A stretch of DNA of 64,000 nucleotides, taken from contig CP065018.1 in NCBI GenBank assembly GCA_016700415.1, positions 124,001-188,000 on the forward strand. Reading direction: 5' to 3'. A program made the position numbers and the translations under genes. This stretch comes from Flavobacteriales bacterium (GTDB lineage Bacteria > Bacteroidota > Bacteroidia > Flavobacteriales_F > PHOS-HE28). The notes beneath the pieces were generated by a model, which saw nothing but the letters and a program-made list of their open reading frames with translations, was not told the origin of the DNA and did not search any database. Below, piece by piece: positions 50,042 to 58,976 of the stretch. Within the stretch, counting starts at the first letter, position 1, and every line of letters starts with the position of its first letter.

Positions 50042-53000
50042 TCATTTTTTTCCTTCTAACAACACTTTCACCGCCGCGCCGATCTGCTGGTCCGTGCCCG
50101 TGCTGAGCAACCCGGGTTCAGCGGCCTGCTTCACATCGGGTTCCAACTGCTGGTTCTCCAGGTAATTCCCGTTGTTGTCCACCATGCCCACCTGCGGGAT
50201 CCCGAAGATCACGCCGTTCTGCAGGTCCTCCCACCAGACGGCGGTGCCGGTGCCGGGCACGGGCATGCCCACCAGCTTGCCGATGCCGAGGGCCTTGTAG
50301 GTGAAGGGGAACATGTGCGCATCCGAATAGTTCGATTCGTTCATCAGCACCACGCTGGGCTTGGTCCATTTGAACTGTGGCTCGGTGCCGAGGTCCTGTC
50401 CGCGTGGCTGCAGATGCATGTAAACGTGGCCGTTGAGGAAGGTGGCGAGGTCATCGTGCAGCCAGCCGCCCCCGTTGAAGCGGGTGTCCACGACCAGTGC
50501 GTCTTTGCCGTAGTATTTGCCAAGCACCTCCTCATACACGGTCTTGTAGCTGTCGTTGTTCATCCCGCGCACATGCACATACCCCACGCGGCCCCCGCTG
50601 ATGCTGTCCACTGCGTGGCGGTTCCGTTCCACCCAGCGGTGGTAGAGCAGCTCGTTCTCCTCACCTTCATCGATCGGCTTCACCGTCTCTTCCCAGCGCT
50701 TGCCGGTCTTGGGGTCGAAGAGGGAGAGCAGTGTATTGCGCCCCGCTTTGCGGTCCAGCAGCCGGGCGGGATCCTCCTTGCTGGAGATCGCGATGCCGTC
50801 GATCTTCTCGATCACCATACCGGCCTTGATCTTCGAACCCGCTTTTATCACGGGCGAACGCTCCATCACTTCGGCGATGGTCAGCCCCGGCATGGTGTCG
50901 TTGGTATAGAACAGACCGAGGTGTGCCGTAGCATCACCCTGCGGATCGCGGTCCCGGTAGTAGGCACCGGTATGTGACGCGTTGAGCTCGCCCAGCATCT
51001 CGCTCAGCAGCTCGGCGAAGTCGTTGTCATTGTTGATGTACGGCAGGTATTGCGCGTACTCCTTCTTGTAGTATTCCCAGTCCGTGCCCTGAAGGTCCTT
51101 CACGTAGAACTTCTTCACCATCTGCCGCCATACATGCCCGAAGAGGTGGTCACGTTCGGCCGCGGCGTTCAGTGTCATCTCGCCATTGATGCCCACGCCC
51201 TTCACCTCACCCTTGTCCAGGTCCACCATGGATATGCCGCCGTTGTTGAGGAAGAACAGGTTCTTGCCCTCCTTGTCCATCTCCAGACTGCCCGCGTCTT
51301 CAGCGCCGATCTTCACCAGCAGCTTCGTCTCCTTGCTGCGCACATTCGTCTCCCAGAGGTCATAGCCCTTTTCAAAGGAGGCCAAGTAGTAGAGCTTTTC
51401 ACCGTCCTTGGAAAGCACCGCGTCCGCCAGATCAGAGGAGTTGATCGTGAGGCGCACCTTCCGGTCCTCGATCCCGTCCAGTTCGAATTTCAACGGCGCG
51501 ACGGTGCTGTCCTTCTTCACTTCTTTACTTCCCTTACCTCCCTTACCTCCTTTACCACCCTTACTGTCCTTACCATCTTCACCATCCTCTCCCTTCTCAT
51601 CGCCTTTGCCCTGCTTCTTCAGCAATTCGTATTCCTCCTTGTTCAGCTTGAAGGTGTCCAGCGCTGCCTGCGTGAAGAACATGGCGTACGCATCCTCCTG
51701 GCCTCCCCAGCTGGCCTGGTTCTTCATGCCGTCGCGACCGCTGAACCAGAGCATCGCTTTGCCGTCCAGTGCCCACTTGGGGTGTGCGCCGCCGTGCCCG
51801 CTCTTGGTGAGGTTCACCACGGGAGAATTCCCCGATGCGCTCACAAGGCCGCATTGCGTGATCCACTGGTTGCCCTGGAGGAATTCCACCAGCAGCCACT
51901 TGCTGTCCGGTGACCATGAGAAGTATTGATCGCCGTCGCTGTAGCTGTAGTTGCGGTCGCCCGGCAGGATGGTGCGCGTTTTTCCGCTGGCAAGGTTGAC
52001 CACCTTCACGGTGGTGCGCTCCTCGAGGTAGGCCACCTCTTTGCCGTCGGGCGAGAAGACGGGCTGGAATTCCTCTGCGGGCGTGGCCAGCACGGCTTCC
52101 TCCTTCAACACCGTGGCATTGAAGAACTGCTTCTCGGATTTACGTGTGAGCGAGGACCGGTAGAGATCCCAGCTGCCTCCCGCAGCATTGCGGGAGCGCT
52201 CGCTGGCGTAAATGATGCTGCGGCCGTCCGGGCTGAAGCTGGCGGAGCGCTCCTGCTCCGGCGTATCGGTGATGCGGCGTGTGGTACCCTCCTTCACCGA
52301 GGTGACGAAGACATCGCCGCGATGCACGAACACCACTTCGTTGCCGTTCGGCGAAAGGGTGATCTCCGATGCATCGCCCTTCACGGGTATGGTCTTTTCG
52401 GCGGCGTACCGGCTGTCGGTGGCAGTGCTCACTGTGATGCGTTGCGGGGCCGCGCCGGGTGCCATGGTGTACAGGGCGCCGCGGAAGGCGAAGCACAGCG
52501 TTCCGTTGGAGCTGATGGAGAGGTAACGCACCGGGTCCTTGTCCAGAAAAGTGATCTGCGTGGAAGGTCCGCCGAAAATGCTCGTGCGGAACACGTTCAT
52601 GGAACCCTTCGCTTCGCTGAGGAAGTACACCTGCATGCCGTCCGGGCTGAAGACCGGGTTCAGGTCCTCACCGTTGAAGGTGCTGATCTGTGCGTACTGC
52701 TTGTCCTTGACGTCGTACGTCCAGATGTCACGCGTCACCGATGAGGTGTGGTGCTTGCGGAAATTGTTCTCGTAGCCCTTGATGTCCTGGTAGACGATGG
52801 TGGTCCCGTCCGGGCTATAGCTCGCATTGACGGCCGCTGTTGACATCACGCGCAGAGCCTCGCCACCGCCCACGGGCACTTGGTACAGGTCCCCGAAGCG
52901 ACCGCTGGGGAACTGCCGGTCCGCTGCGCTATACAGGCGGTTGCTGCTGAAAAGGACGGCGGAGTTGTCCGGCGTGAGATCGCTGGGGACATCGTTGGCG

Positions 53001-53326
53001 CTGTTGTAGGTAAGCCGGGTGGCCGGGCCGCCGGTGCTCGGCATGATGAACACGTCATTATTGCCATGGCGATCGCTGGCGAAGGCGATCCACTTGCCAT
53101 CATGGGACCACACCGGTGAATGCTCATAGGCTTCGTTGGTGGTGAGCAGGGAGGCCGTTCCTCCGGAAGCATCCACGCGCCACAGGTCGCCCTGGTAGCT
53201 GAAGACGATGCTGCTACCGTCCGGTGAAATGGCAGGGTAGCGGAGCCACAATGCCTCGTTCTGCGCGGTGGTGGAGAGGGGGAGGAGGGTGAGCGCGCCG
53301 AAAGCGTAAAGGAGGATGCGGTCCAT
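50042..53326 (-). CDS. Tricorn-like S41 family protease
   Basis: Large exported protease of 1094 residues. Signal MDRILLYAFGALTLLPLSTT precedes N-terminal WD/TolB-type beta-propeller repeats (LRYPAISPDGSSIVFSYQGD, SPVWSHDGKWIAFASDR, NPVFSPDGMQVYFLSE) that gate access to the active site. A Lys/Gly/Asp-rich linker lies near residues 569-602. Then come the catalytic Ser-His pair (LNASHTGAYY, near 782), a PDZ domain (GSKIKAGMVIEKIDGIAI) and the nucleophile region MNESNYSDAHMFPF near 1000, plus DTRFNGGGWLHDDL. It cuts peptides, probably in the periplasm. It is a single gene; together with the S46 enzyme it suggests peptide feeding. Confidence 0.9.
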   Translation of the reverse strand: MDRILLYAFGALTLLPLSTTAQNEALWLRYPAISPDGSSIVFSYQGDLWRVDASGGTASLLTTNEAYEHSPVWSHDGKWIAFASDRHGNNDVFIMPSTGGPATRLTYNSANDVPSDLTPDNSAVLFSSNRLYSAADRQFPSGRFGDLYQVPVGGGEALRVMSTAAVNASYSPDGTTIVYQDIKGYENNFRKHHTSSVTRDIWTYDVKDKQYAQISTFNGEDLNPVFSPDGMQVYFLSEAKGSMNVFRTSIFGGPSTQITFLDKDPVRYLSISSNGTLCFAFRGALYTMAPGAAPQRITVSTATDSRYAAEKTIPVKGDASEITLSPNGNEVVFVHRGDVFVTSVKEGTTRRITDTPEQERSASFSPDGRSIIYASERSRNAAGGSWDLYRSSLTRKSEKQFFNATVLKEEAVLATPAEEFQPVFSPDGKEVAYLEERTTVKVVNLASGKTRTILPGDRNYSYSDGDQYFSWSPDSKWLLVEFLQGNQWITQCGLVSASGNSPVVNLTKSGHGGAHPKWALDGKAMLWFSGRDGMKNQASWGGQEDAYAMFFTQAALDTFKLNKEEYELLKKQGKGDEKGEDGEDGKDSKGGKGGKGGKGSKEVKKDSTVAPLKFELDGIEDRKVRLTINSSDLADAVLSKDGEKLYYLASFEKGYDLWETNVRSKETKLLVKIGAEDAGSLEMDKEGKNLFFLNNGGISMVDLDKGEVKGVGINGEMTLNAAAERDHLFGHVWRQMVKKFYVKDLQGTDWEYYKKEYAQYLPYINNDNDFAELLSEMLGELNASHTGAYYRDRDPQGDATAHLGLFYTNDTMPGLTIAEVMERSPVIKAGSKIKAGMVIEKIDGIAISSKEDPARLLDRKAGRNTLLSLFDPKTGKRWEETVKPIDEGEENELLYHRWVERNRHAVDSISGGRVGYVHVRGMNNDSYKTVYEEVLGKYYGKDALVVDTRFNGGGWLHDDLATFLNGHVYMHLQPRGQDLGTEPQFKWTKPSVVLMNESNYSDAHMFPFTYKALGIGKLVGMPVPGTGTAVWWEDLQNGVIFGIPQVGMVDNNGNYLENQQLEPDVKQAAEPGLLSTGTDQQIGAAVKVLLEGKK

Positions 53327-53451
53327 GTTGAAAGATGTCGTTGGTGGACGATCGAAGGTGCCAAATCTATCCGTCAGCAGCCAAGCGCATGGTTGAATAT
53401 ACTAGGGCGATCGCTTCTTCCGGTTCAGAGTTTCACGACGGTGTTGAGTTT

Positions 53452-53535
53452 TCCCCTCCTTTTTTCAAGGAGGGGAAGGGGTGGTGCATTACTTGAGCGA
53501 ACCACCCCCAACCCCTCCTTGAAAAAAGTAGGGGA
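53452..53535. repeat. 35-bp inverted repeat
   Basis: 53452-53485 and 53501-53535 are complementary with one gap and a few mismatches. The left arm can also fold on itself (CCCTCCTT with AAGGAGGG). The sequence CCCCTCCTTGAAAAAA resembles repeats that are common between genes in Bacteroidota. It lies 46 bp before the start of the next gene. Confidence 0.7.
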
Positions 53536-53581
53536 GACCCCGGCCTTGAATGTGATGGCCGGTGATGCCGACCTTTGCCCC

Positions 53582-54079
53582 ATGGAAGCTCAGACCACAA
53601 AACCGACACTTGCCACGATGCCCGCCCATTCCAGGGTATGGATGTACAAGAGCGCCGTTGCCTTCACCCCGGAGCGATCGGCTGCGATCAGCAAGCAGGG
53701 GCAAGCCTTTGCGGATTCATGGGTCTCCCATGGCGAAGAGGTACGGACGGCCTTCGGGGTGCTTAACGACCATTTCGTGGTCATCGTCGCCGACATGGCG
53801 GACATGGTGATCTGTGGTGGCAGCGTTGACGGATCCGTCCAGTTCATCAAGCGGCTGGAAGATGACATGGGCCTCAGCCTGACCGATCGCATGGTGGTGC
53901 TCTATGAAAAGGACGGCGCCATCCGCTCGTGCCGCGTGCCCGAAGTGGAGGACCTGTTGAAGACCGGGGAGATCACCGCCGACACCATCGTCTTTGATGA
54001 TCTGGTGGCCACAAAAGCCGATCTGGACGCGCGTTTCCGCACGCCGCTGCGGAACACATGGATGGCACGATACCTCTGA
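53582..54079 (+). CDS. Conserved hypothetical protein of Bacteroidota (165 aa)
   Basis: Soluble protein of 165 residues with no signal peptide. Text such as PAHSRVWMYKSAVAFTPERS, FADSWVSHGEEVRTAFGVLN and GGSVDGSVQFIKRLED belongs to a family seen widely in this phylum. It is often mislabelled 'ABC transporter ATPase', but no Walker motif is present here. Function unknown. The ATG at 53582 is preferred because upstream in-frame codons cross the inverted repeat. Confidence 0.75.
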   Translation: MEAQTTKPTLATMPAHSRVWMYKSAVAFTPERSAAISKQGQAFADSWVSHGEEVRTAFGVLNDHFVVIVADMADMVICGGSVDGSVQFIKRLEDDMGLSLTDRMVVLYEKDGAIRSCRVPEVEDLLKTGEITADTIVFDDLVATKADLDARFRTPLRNTWMARYL

Positions 54080-54166
54080 CCTTGCGCCGGTTACTCACGG
54101 TGCATTGTTGGCGAAAGCCGCCTTCCACGGTCCTGCTCCACGCCCGTGTTCCTGAAATTCGCCGTT

Positions 54167-54574
54167 ATGCGCGAACAGATGGACCATTGGTGGCGGATCT
54201 TTCCTGCGGGCACGGGGGACGTTGTCGTGCTGCTCGTCCAGTTGATCGTGGCCCTTGCCGTAGTGGGCTGGGCCTATAACCGGGGCTATCGGGCCCATGA
54301 CCGAGGACCCTTGCTGCGCTTGCCGCTCCTGACCGTATCGTTCGGACTGGCCCTGCTGGTCCGCAGCTTTCACCAGGAATGGTGGCAACCCTTGGTGATC
54401 GCCTTCGCTGTCATCGTCGCGGGCTTCTTCGATCGGAACGACAATGGCCGTGGACTGGTGGTGCCCATCATGCTGATCGCCACATTGCTGGGCCTCGGAC
54501 TGATCCTCAGCGCCTTGGTGCTCACGGTGGTGGCCTTGCTCGTGTTCATGCTCAGCCCCGTCGCCAAGCGATGA
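54167..54574 (+). CDS. Small hydrophobic membrane protein (MgtC/DUF4956-like?)
   Basis: Integral membrane protein of 135 residues with four hydrophobic segments: VVVLLVQLIVALAVVGWAY, LLTVSFGLALLVRSF, WWQPLVIAFAVIVAGFF and VVPIMLIATLLGLGLILSAL. A short FFDRNDNGRG loop lies before the last. It weakly resembles the DUF4956 membrane proteins that neighbour CotH-type genes; this is a guess from pattern and context. A GTG seven codons upstream is an alternative start. The next gene follows after 22 bp. Confidence 0.65.
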   Translation: MREQMDHWWRIFPAGTGDVVVLLVQLIVALAVVGWAYNRGYRAHDRGPLLRLPLLTVSFGLALLVRSFHQEWWQPLVIAFAVIVAGFFDRNDNGRGLVVPIMLIATLLGLGLILSALVLTVVALLVFMLSPVAKR

Positions 54575-54596
54575 TCCGGTATAGCGACCACAGCGC

Positions 54597-56648
54597 ATGA
54601 GGAAAGGGAGGCGATCCAAGACCACGGTGCAATCATGGTTGTTCGGCCTCGCCGTGCCCGCCGTGGCGCTCTTCATGATCTTTTCGCTTTTACCATACGA
54701 TCGGATGGTGGCACATTGGCCGTGGGGCATCGGCAAAGAGGAGGTGATGGCCTATCAACACCTCTTCGACCGCCGGCCCGGGCAACATGTGCAAGGCGAT
54801 GCGGAACTCTTCAAGCTCACTGGCGGGGATCAAGGGAGCGTGACATTGAGCGCGGGAAAGGAGGAAGCGGCGGCCACCATCATGCCTTTGATGATGAACG
54901 CAAAGGGTACGCCGGTCGTGGGCGGGATCGCTTTGGACTTTCCCGAAGAGCACCCTTTCCGCGGCACCACGGCCATGGCTTTGGTACCTGCGGACCTGCG
55001 CTCGTTGGAAGCGCTGTACGCCCAAGCCGTTACCGATTCCTTGGACATCCTTGCGCCCGGATCCGCGTTGGTCCAAGTGGAACGCGACGGAAAGAAGCTC
55101 GGTGCCTTTCTCGCTCAGGAACGCATCACGTCCGACTATGTGCTGAAGCATGCGCCCTTGGCCATGGTGCTCGTGTCGGAGAACGGCACGGTGCCGCCGG
55201 ACGGACGACCCACGACCGTCGTCGGCGATACGTTGGGCAACGCGGAGAACCAACCTTTGCACGCGGACCGCTTTGACACTTCCGCCACCGCGGCCTTGGG
55301 TTTGCTGGCCCTTGCGGAACAACGGAGCAGCCTTCTCAACGGAATTGGCGGCGCCTTGTACGACCGCGTCACCGGCCGGGTGCTGCCGCTCTACCGCATG
55401 CGCTTCGGCGCGGACACTGCATGGACCGACGGTCCTATTGCTACAACCTTCCGCAACGCGATGGCCACTGCGAAGAACCGATCAAGCATCACCCGGCTGG
55501 CCGATCGCTTGCGTGCGGACAGCGCAGCTTGGACGGCACGATTCCTCGCCATTGATTCCGCAGCGGTGCCCGTATTGGCCAACGGCCGCAACATCGGGCT
55601 GGTGCAGGCGGAGGTGGACCACACGCGGGAGCAGTTCATGCAGCGCCTGTTCCATCCGGCAACGGCGGGCTTCATCGGCGCGTCCACTGCGGAGCCTGTA
55701 GCTGCCGCAATTCCGTTGGACCCTTGGCTGAAGCCCTTCCGCAGCGACCCCGACACCATCCGTTTCGTGCGCGGCAAGTACGAGATCGATCATGACCTCG
55801 TGCTGCCGAAGGGCATGGCGGTGGTGCTGGAACGAGGAACGCGTTGGTTCATCGCACCGGGCGTGAGCGTGGTGGTAAACGGCGAGTTGCACATGCGCGG
55901 CACGGACCTCAATCCCGTCTTCATCCGCCCCATGGACGATGCGCAGCCTTTCGGCTCCATCGCTGTGAACGGCACCGGCGCTACACGTGTCCGCATCCGC
56001 GGTTTGCGCATGAGCGGCGGCAGCGACCTGCTGCTGGACGGCATCCGGCATGGCGGCATGCTCAGCTTCATCAGCGCCGACGTGCACGTGGATAATTGCA
56101 GCATTGGCCCCACATTCGGGGATGCTTCCATCAGCCAGCGTCGCGGCACTTTGGCGATGAGCGATTGCTATCTGGCCGGAGCGGGACATGGATACGTGGA
56201 CCTCTCGGAGGTGAACGGATCCATTGAGCGCTGTGCCTTCATCCAACCTGCTGGTGGCGGCGATGCCAAGACCCGCACCGGACTTGGCCTGCGTGCCTCG
56301 CACATGCTGGTGCGTAGCTGCACCTTTGCCGATCTGCCGTTCGTGGCACTGCGCGCGGGGCGGGCCAGCGAGGTCTTGGTCACAGGCAGCCAGTTCACCA
56401 ACAACGCAATGGCCATGCGTGGCTCGGACGGGTCAAATCTGGACGTGGACGCATGCACCTTCACGGGGAACGAAAAGGTCTTCGTGCTGCACCGCGACAA
56501 GGTGGTGCTGGGAGGTGCCACCTTGATGCTTTACGCCAACACCTTGACGGGCAACACGACCGAACAGGAGGTGGATGCCACGAGCACCGTGAAGACCGGT
56601 ACCGCCGTGGATCCGAAGCTGCGCCAAACGTTCGGCGCGCAGAACTGA
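54597..56648 (+). CDS. Exported protein with CotH-like N-terminal region and C-terminal beta-helix
   Basis: Protein of 683 residues anchored or exported by VQSWLFGLAVPAVALFMIFS. The N-terminal half contains KLTGGDQGSVTLS, RGTTAMALVPADLRSLEALY and VQVERDGKKLGAFLAQERIT, the last recalling the CotH kinase strand-turn 'NGk..GvY...E'. The C-terminal half is a parallel beta-helix: GTRWFIAPGVSVVVNGELHM, VDNCSIGPTFGDASISQRRG, LVRSCTFADLPFVALRAGRA, VDACTFTGNEKVFVL. No enzymatic site can be pointed to with confidence. It is co-directional with, and 22 bp from, the small membrane protein. Confidence 0.65.
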   Translation: MRKGRRSKTTVQSWLFGLAVPAVALFMIFSLLPYDRMVAHWPWGIGKEEVMAYQHLFDRRPGQHVQGDAELFKLTGGDQGSVTLSAGKEEAAATIMPLMMNAKGTPVVGGIALDFPEEHPFRGTTAMALVPADLRSLEALYAQAVTDSLDILAPGSALVQVERDGKKLGAFLAQERITSDYVLKHAPLAMVLVSENGTVPPDGRPTTVVGDTLGNAENQPLHADRFDTSATAALGLLALAEQRSSLLNGIGGALYDRVTGRVLPLYRMRFGADTAWTDGPIATTFRNAMATAKNRSSITRLADRLRADSAAWTARFLAIDSAAVPVLANGRNIGLVQAEVDHTREQFMQRLFHPATAGFIGASTAEPVAAAIPLDPWLKPFRSDPDTIRFVRGKYEIDHDLVLPKGMAVVLERGTRWFIAPGVSVVVNGELHMRGTDLNPVFIRPMDDAQPFGSIAVNGTGATRVRIRGLRMSGGSDLLLDGIRHGGMLSFISADVHVDNCSIGPTFGDASISQRRGTLAMSDCYLAGAGHGYVDLSEVNGSIERCAFIQPAGGGDAKTRTGLGLRASHMLVRSCTFADLPFVALRAGRASEVLVTGSQFTNNAMAMRGSDGSNLDVDACTFTGNEKVFVLHRDKVVLGGATLMLYANTLTGNTTEQEVDATSTVKTGTAVDPKLRQTFGAQN

Positions 56649-56655
56649 TCGTTGC

Positions 56656-57348
56656 CTACAACGGGTTCCCGTTCTCGTCCGTGGTGAGCACCTCGCTCAT
56701 GTGGTCGAACAAGGGTCTTATGGTTTTGAAACTGGCGTTCACGGTATCCGCGAAACCGGGTGCCAGAACCTCCTTGTCCGTGAAGGAATGGCGGAACAGG
56801 AACTGCGTGCGCCGCAACAGGTCGATGGCTGCGTGGTCCTTCGGAAAGCCACGCGGCGCGGTCTTGAGTTGATCCCCTTCAATCGTACCCAAATGCTTGC
56901 GCAAGGCCTTTCCTTTCAAAAGCCTTTCCCATGTTTCATGATCATACAGGATGTCCATGCGGATGCGTTTCAGGTCCGCCGCTTCCGGGGCGAAGAAGCC
57001 GCACGCGATGAACGAAGCACCTGGCTTGATGCTGAAGTAATAGCCTCCGCGCAAGGCCGGTTTCACCCGCGCCAGCCCGCCGCCGAAACGCGCTTTGTAC
57101 GGCGGGCGCTCCTTGTGGAAGCGCTGGTCATTGTAGATGCGCTGGAGGCTCGCCTTTCCTGATGCTGTTTCGATCCGGTCGTGCCGGTTCATCCGCTCGA
57201 TCAAGGCATCCGCGAAGTCGCGCATGTTCTCCAAAGCGGCTTGGTAGCGCTCCTTGTGGGCAAGGAACCAATCGCGGTCGTTGTGTTTGTCGAGGTCGGC
57301 AAGGAATTTCAGCGTTGTTGGCGCGATGCGGATCGGCGTTGTGGTCAT
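56656..57348 (-). CDS. DUF2461 family protein
   Basis: Cytosolic protein of 230 residues. The text TTLKFLADLDKHNDRDWFLA, HKERYQAALENMRDFADALI, RIYNDQRFHKERPPYKARFG and GGYYFSIKPGASFIACGFF matches DUF2461 (TIGR02453) throughout; the length is normal. The function is unknown. Its stop lies 8 bp from the stop of the convergent beta-helix gene. Confidence 0.9.
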   Translation of the reverse strand: MTTTPIRIAPTTLKFLADLDKHNDRDWFLAHKERYQAALENMRDFADALIERMNRHDRIETASGKASLQRIYNDQRFHKERPPYKARFGGGLARVKPALRGGYYFSIKPGASFIACGFFAPEAADLKRIRMDILYDHETWERLLKGKALRKHLGTIEGDQLKTAPRGFPKDHAAIDLLRRTQFLFRHSFTDKEVLAPGFADTVNASFKTIRPLFDHMSEVLTTDENGNPL

Positions 57349-57396
57349 TCGAATGCAGTGTCTGCCGGCTATTTATTCGGCTTAGATAGTTCCGGG

Positions 57397-58863
57397 TCAA
57401 GGTTGATCATCACTTGTCGCTCCCGAAAGAGGCGGCTCCATACCACCGCGGTTCACCCAATGCTCAACGTGACTGGCTACGGCATTGCCGAATTGACGAT
57501 TGATATCCTCAATAATGGAGGGAGGCAGAGCTTTGTGCAGGAGTCCTTCAGCCACCTTTATTGATTTCCGCTTACTGCTCCCCTCATTGAATTGATCGAT
57601 GTGTACCTCGTAGTGATGATAGCTGATCACGACCTCGGCGTGATACACACAGCCGAATCCATTCTTGCCGAGGAACTTGAAATCCCCAAGAAAAGCGTTG
57701 AACACAAATCTTCCTCCCGAATTAAGGGATGCATCGCTATCGATGATCTGTTGCCGCAGCGAGGCGCTCACCGCTGTCGGTGATTCATCGGCGAATTGCA
57801 TGCTTGCGACCATATTGGTCGTTACATGTGGTATCTCCCCAACTTCTTCGCGCAGATAAAGGTGATGTGCCGGCTTGATGAAGAATTGATGAAATTGCTG
57901 GGTCGTCTGGATAAGCTCCTCGAACATGGGGCTTATCCAAGCATCCAACATCCAAAGCAAGTGCTCGCGGCTGAAGGTCCACTGCACGGTCAAATCCGGG
58001 TCCATGTTCGCGAACTGCTTGGAAAGGACATTCAATCGCTTATGAAGATCATTGGACTCCTCAATTCTTTCACCCTTGCCCGCCTTGATACCCAGTTCCA
58101 AAGCCCATTCTTCCTGTTCGGCCAAGTATTCAGTGAACGGCTGAAGGTCCCCTGCATCCGCCTGTTGCAATGCTCGCAGATAGTTGCTCTTGTCCGCGCT
58201 CTTGATCACGACCGGCATGTAGCCTGCGCGCATCAGGATGTAGTTGGTGATCAAACGGGCGGTCCTGCCGTTGCCGTCCCCGAACGGATGGATGGCAACG
58301 AAGCTGTGATGGAAGATCGCTGCCTTCTCTACCGGGTGCAGGTCTTCGGTCTGGGCGAACCAGTCCATCAGTTCATGCACCTTCGCCGGCGTCTCCTCAA
58401 CACTTGCAAATCGGAAGATCTCGCCGTTCGCTAACCGGACATTGTTCGGCTGGCGCTTGTACTCTCCGGGCAGGATCTGCACCCGTGTAGGTTGTCCGTC
58501 CGGGGTGATCGCCTCCTTCCAGAAGGGGTCCTTCAGTAGAATTTTGTTGAGCTCACGCAGGTTGATCTCAAGCAACGGTCGCTCCGGATCGTCTGCCCAT
58601 GAGCGCACCATGGAGACGGCGACGTCATGGGCTTTCATCTCCTCAAACTCGCGCATGGAGTGCCCGCCGTTGGTCTGACCATGGATCAGCAGCAAAAAGG
58701 TTTCGCCGTAGGTGAGGGTGTTGCCCTCAATGTGGTTGCTGTTGTAGTTCCACTCCAAGCGCAGCTTTTGCCAAAGACGCTGCTCATCCTCCGGGGCCAA
58801 TGGTCGCAAGGCGTCCAGTTCCGACTTTAGAGAATCGATGCGGTCTAAGGCTTCCGTAAGCAT
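57397..58863 (-). CDS. Fic family protein (class II, probable AMPylator)
   Basis: Protein of 488 residues that probably transfers AMP (or another nucleotide) to a hydroxyl side chain. The active site HPFGDGNGRTAR is at residues 192-203 (His192, Asp196, Asn198, Arg200/203). The N-terminal inhibitory helix motif S-x-x-x-E-G is SNHIEG at residues 42-47, the class II arrangement that keeps the enzyme off. The region after residue 290 is a long helical extension with a possible winged-helix-like part. TATCTTGGC lies 36 bases before the ATG at 58863. There is no antitoxin-like partner next to it. Confidence 0.88.
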   Translation of the reverse strand: MLTEALDRIDSLKSELDALRPLAPEDEQRLWQKLRLEWNYNSNHIEGNTLTYGETFLLLIHGQTNGGHSMREFEEMKAHDVAVSMVRSWADDPERPLLEINLRELNKILLKDPFWKEAITPDGQPTRVQILPGEYKRQPNNVRLANGEIFRFASVEETPAKVHELMDWFAQTEDLHPVEKAAIFHHSFVAIHPFGDGNGRTARLITNYILMRAGYMPVVIKSADKSNYLRALQQADAGDLQPFTEYLAEQEEWALELGIKAGKGERIEESNDLHKRLNVLSKQFANMDPDLTVQWTFSREHLLWMLDAWISPMFEELIQTTQQFHQFFIKPAHHLYLREEVGEIPHVTTNMVASMQFADESPTAVSASLRQQIIDSDASLNSGGRFVFNAFLGDFKFLGKNGFGCVYHAEVVISYHHYEVHIDQFNEGSSKRKSIKVAEGLLHKALPPSIIEDINRQFGNAVASHVEHWVNRGGMEPPLSGATSDDQP

Positions 58864-58899
58864 TGGGGAGGTTGCCGAGTAAAATGGCGATCTGAGGAG

Positions 58900-58908
58900 G
58901 CCAAGATA
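58900..58908 (-). promoter_or_regulatory. -7 box of the Fic gene
   Basis: The minus strand reads TATCTTGGC, close to TAnnTTyGC, 36 bases before the ATG. Confidence 0.35.
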
Positions 58909-58976
58909 GCGGGGGGAAGCCGTAGTAGCCGCTGCCCATCGTCCGTTTAGAAGCACAATTTCGTCAACTTCGCACC

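Noticed and set aside
53582..54079. ABC transporter ATPase
   Set aside because: Relatives carry this label, but no Walker A, Walker B or signature motif is present.
57397..58863. Fic/antitoxin module or phage-defence system
   Set aside because: The inhibitory motif is in the same protein and no small partner or defence genes lie beside it.
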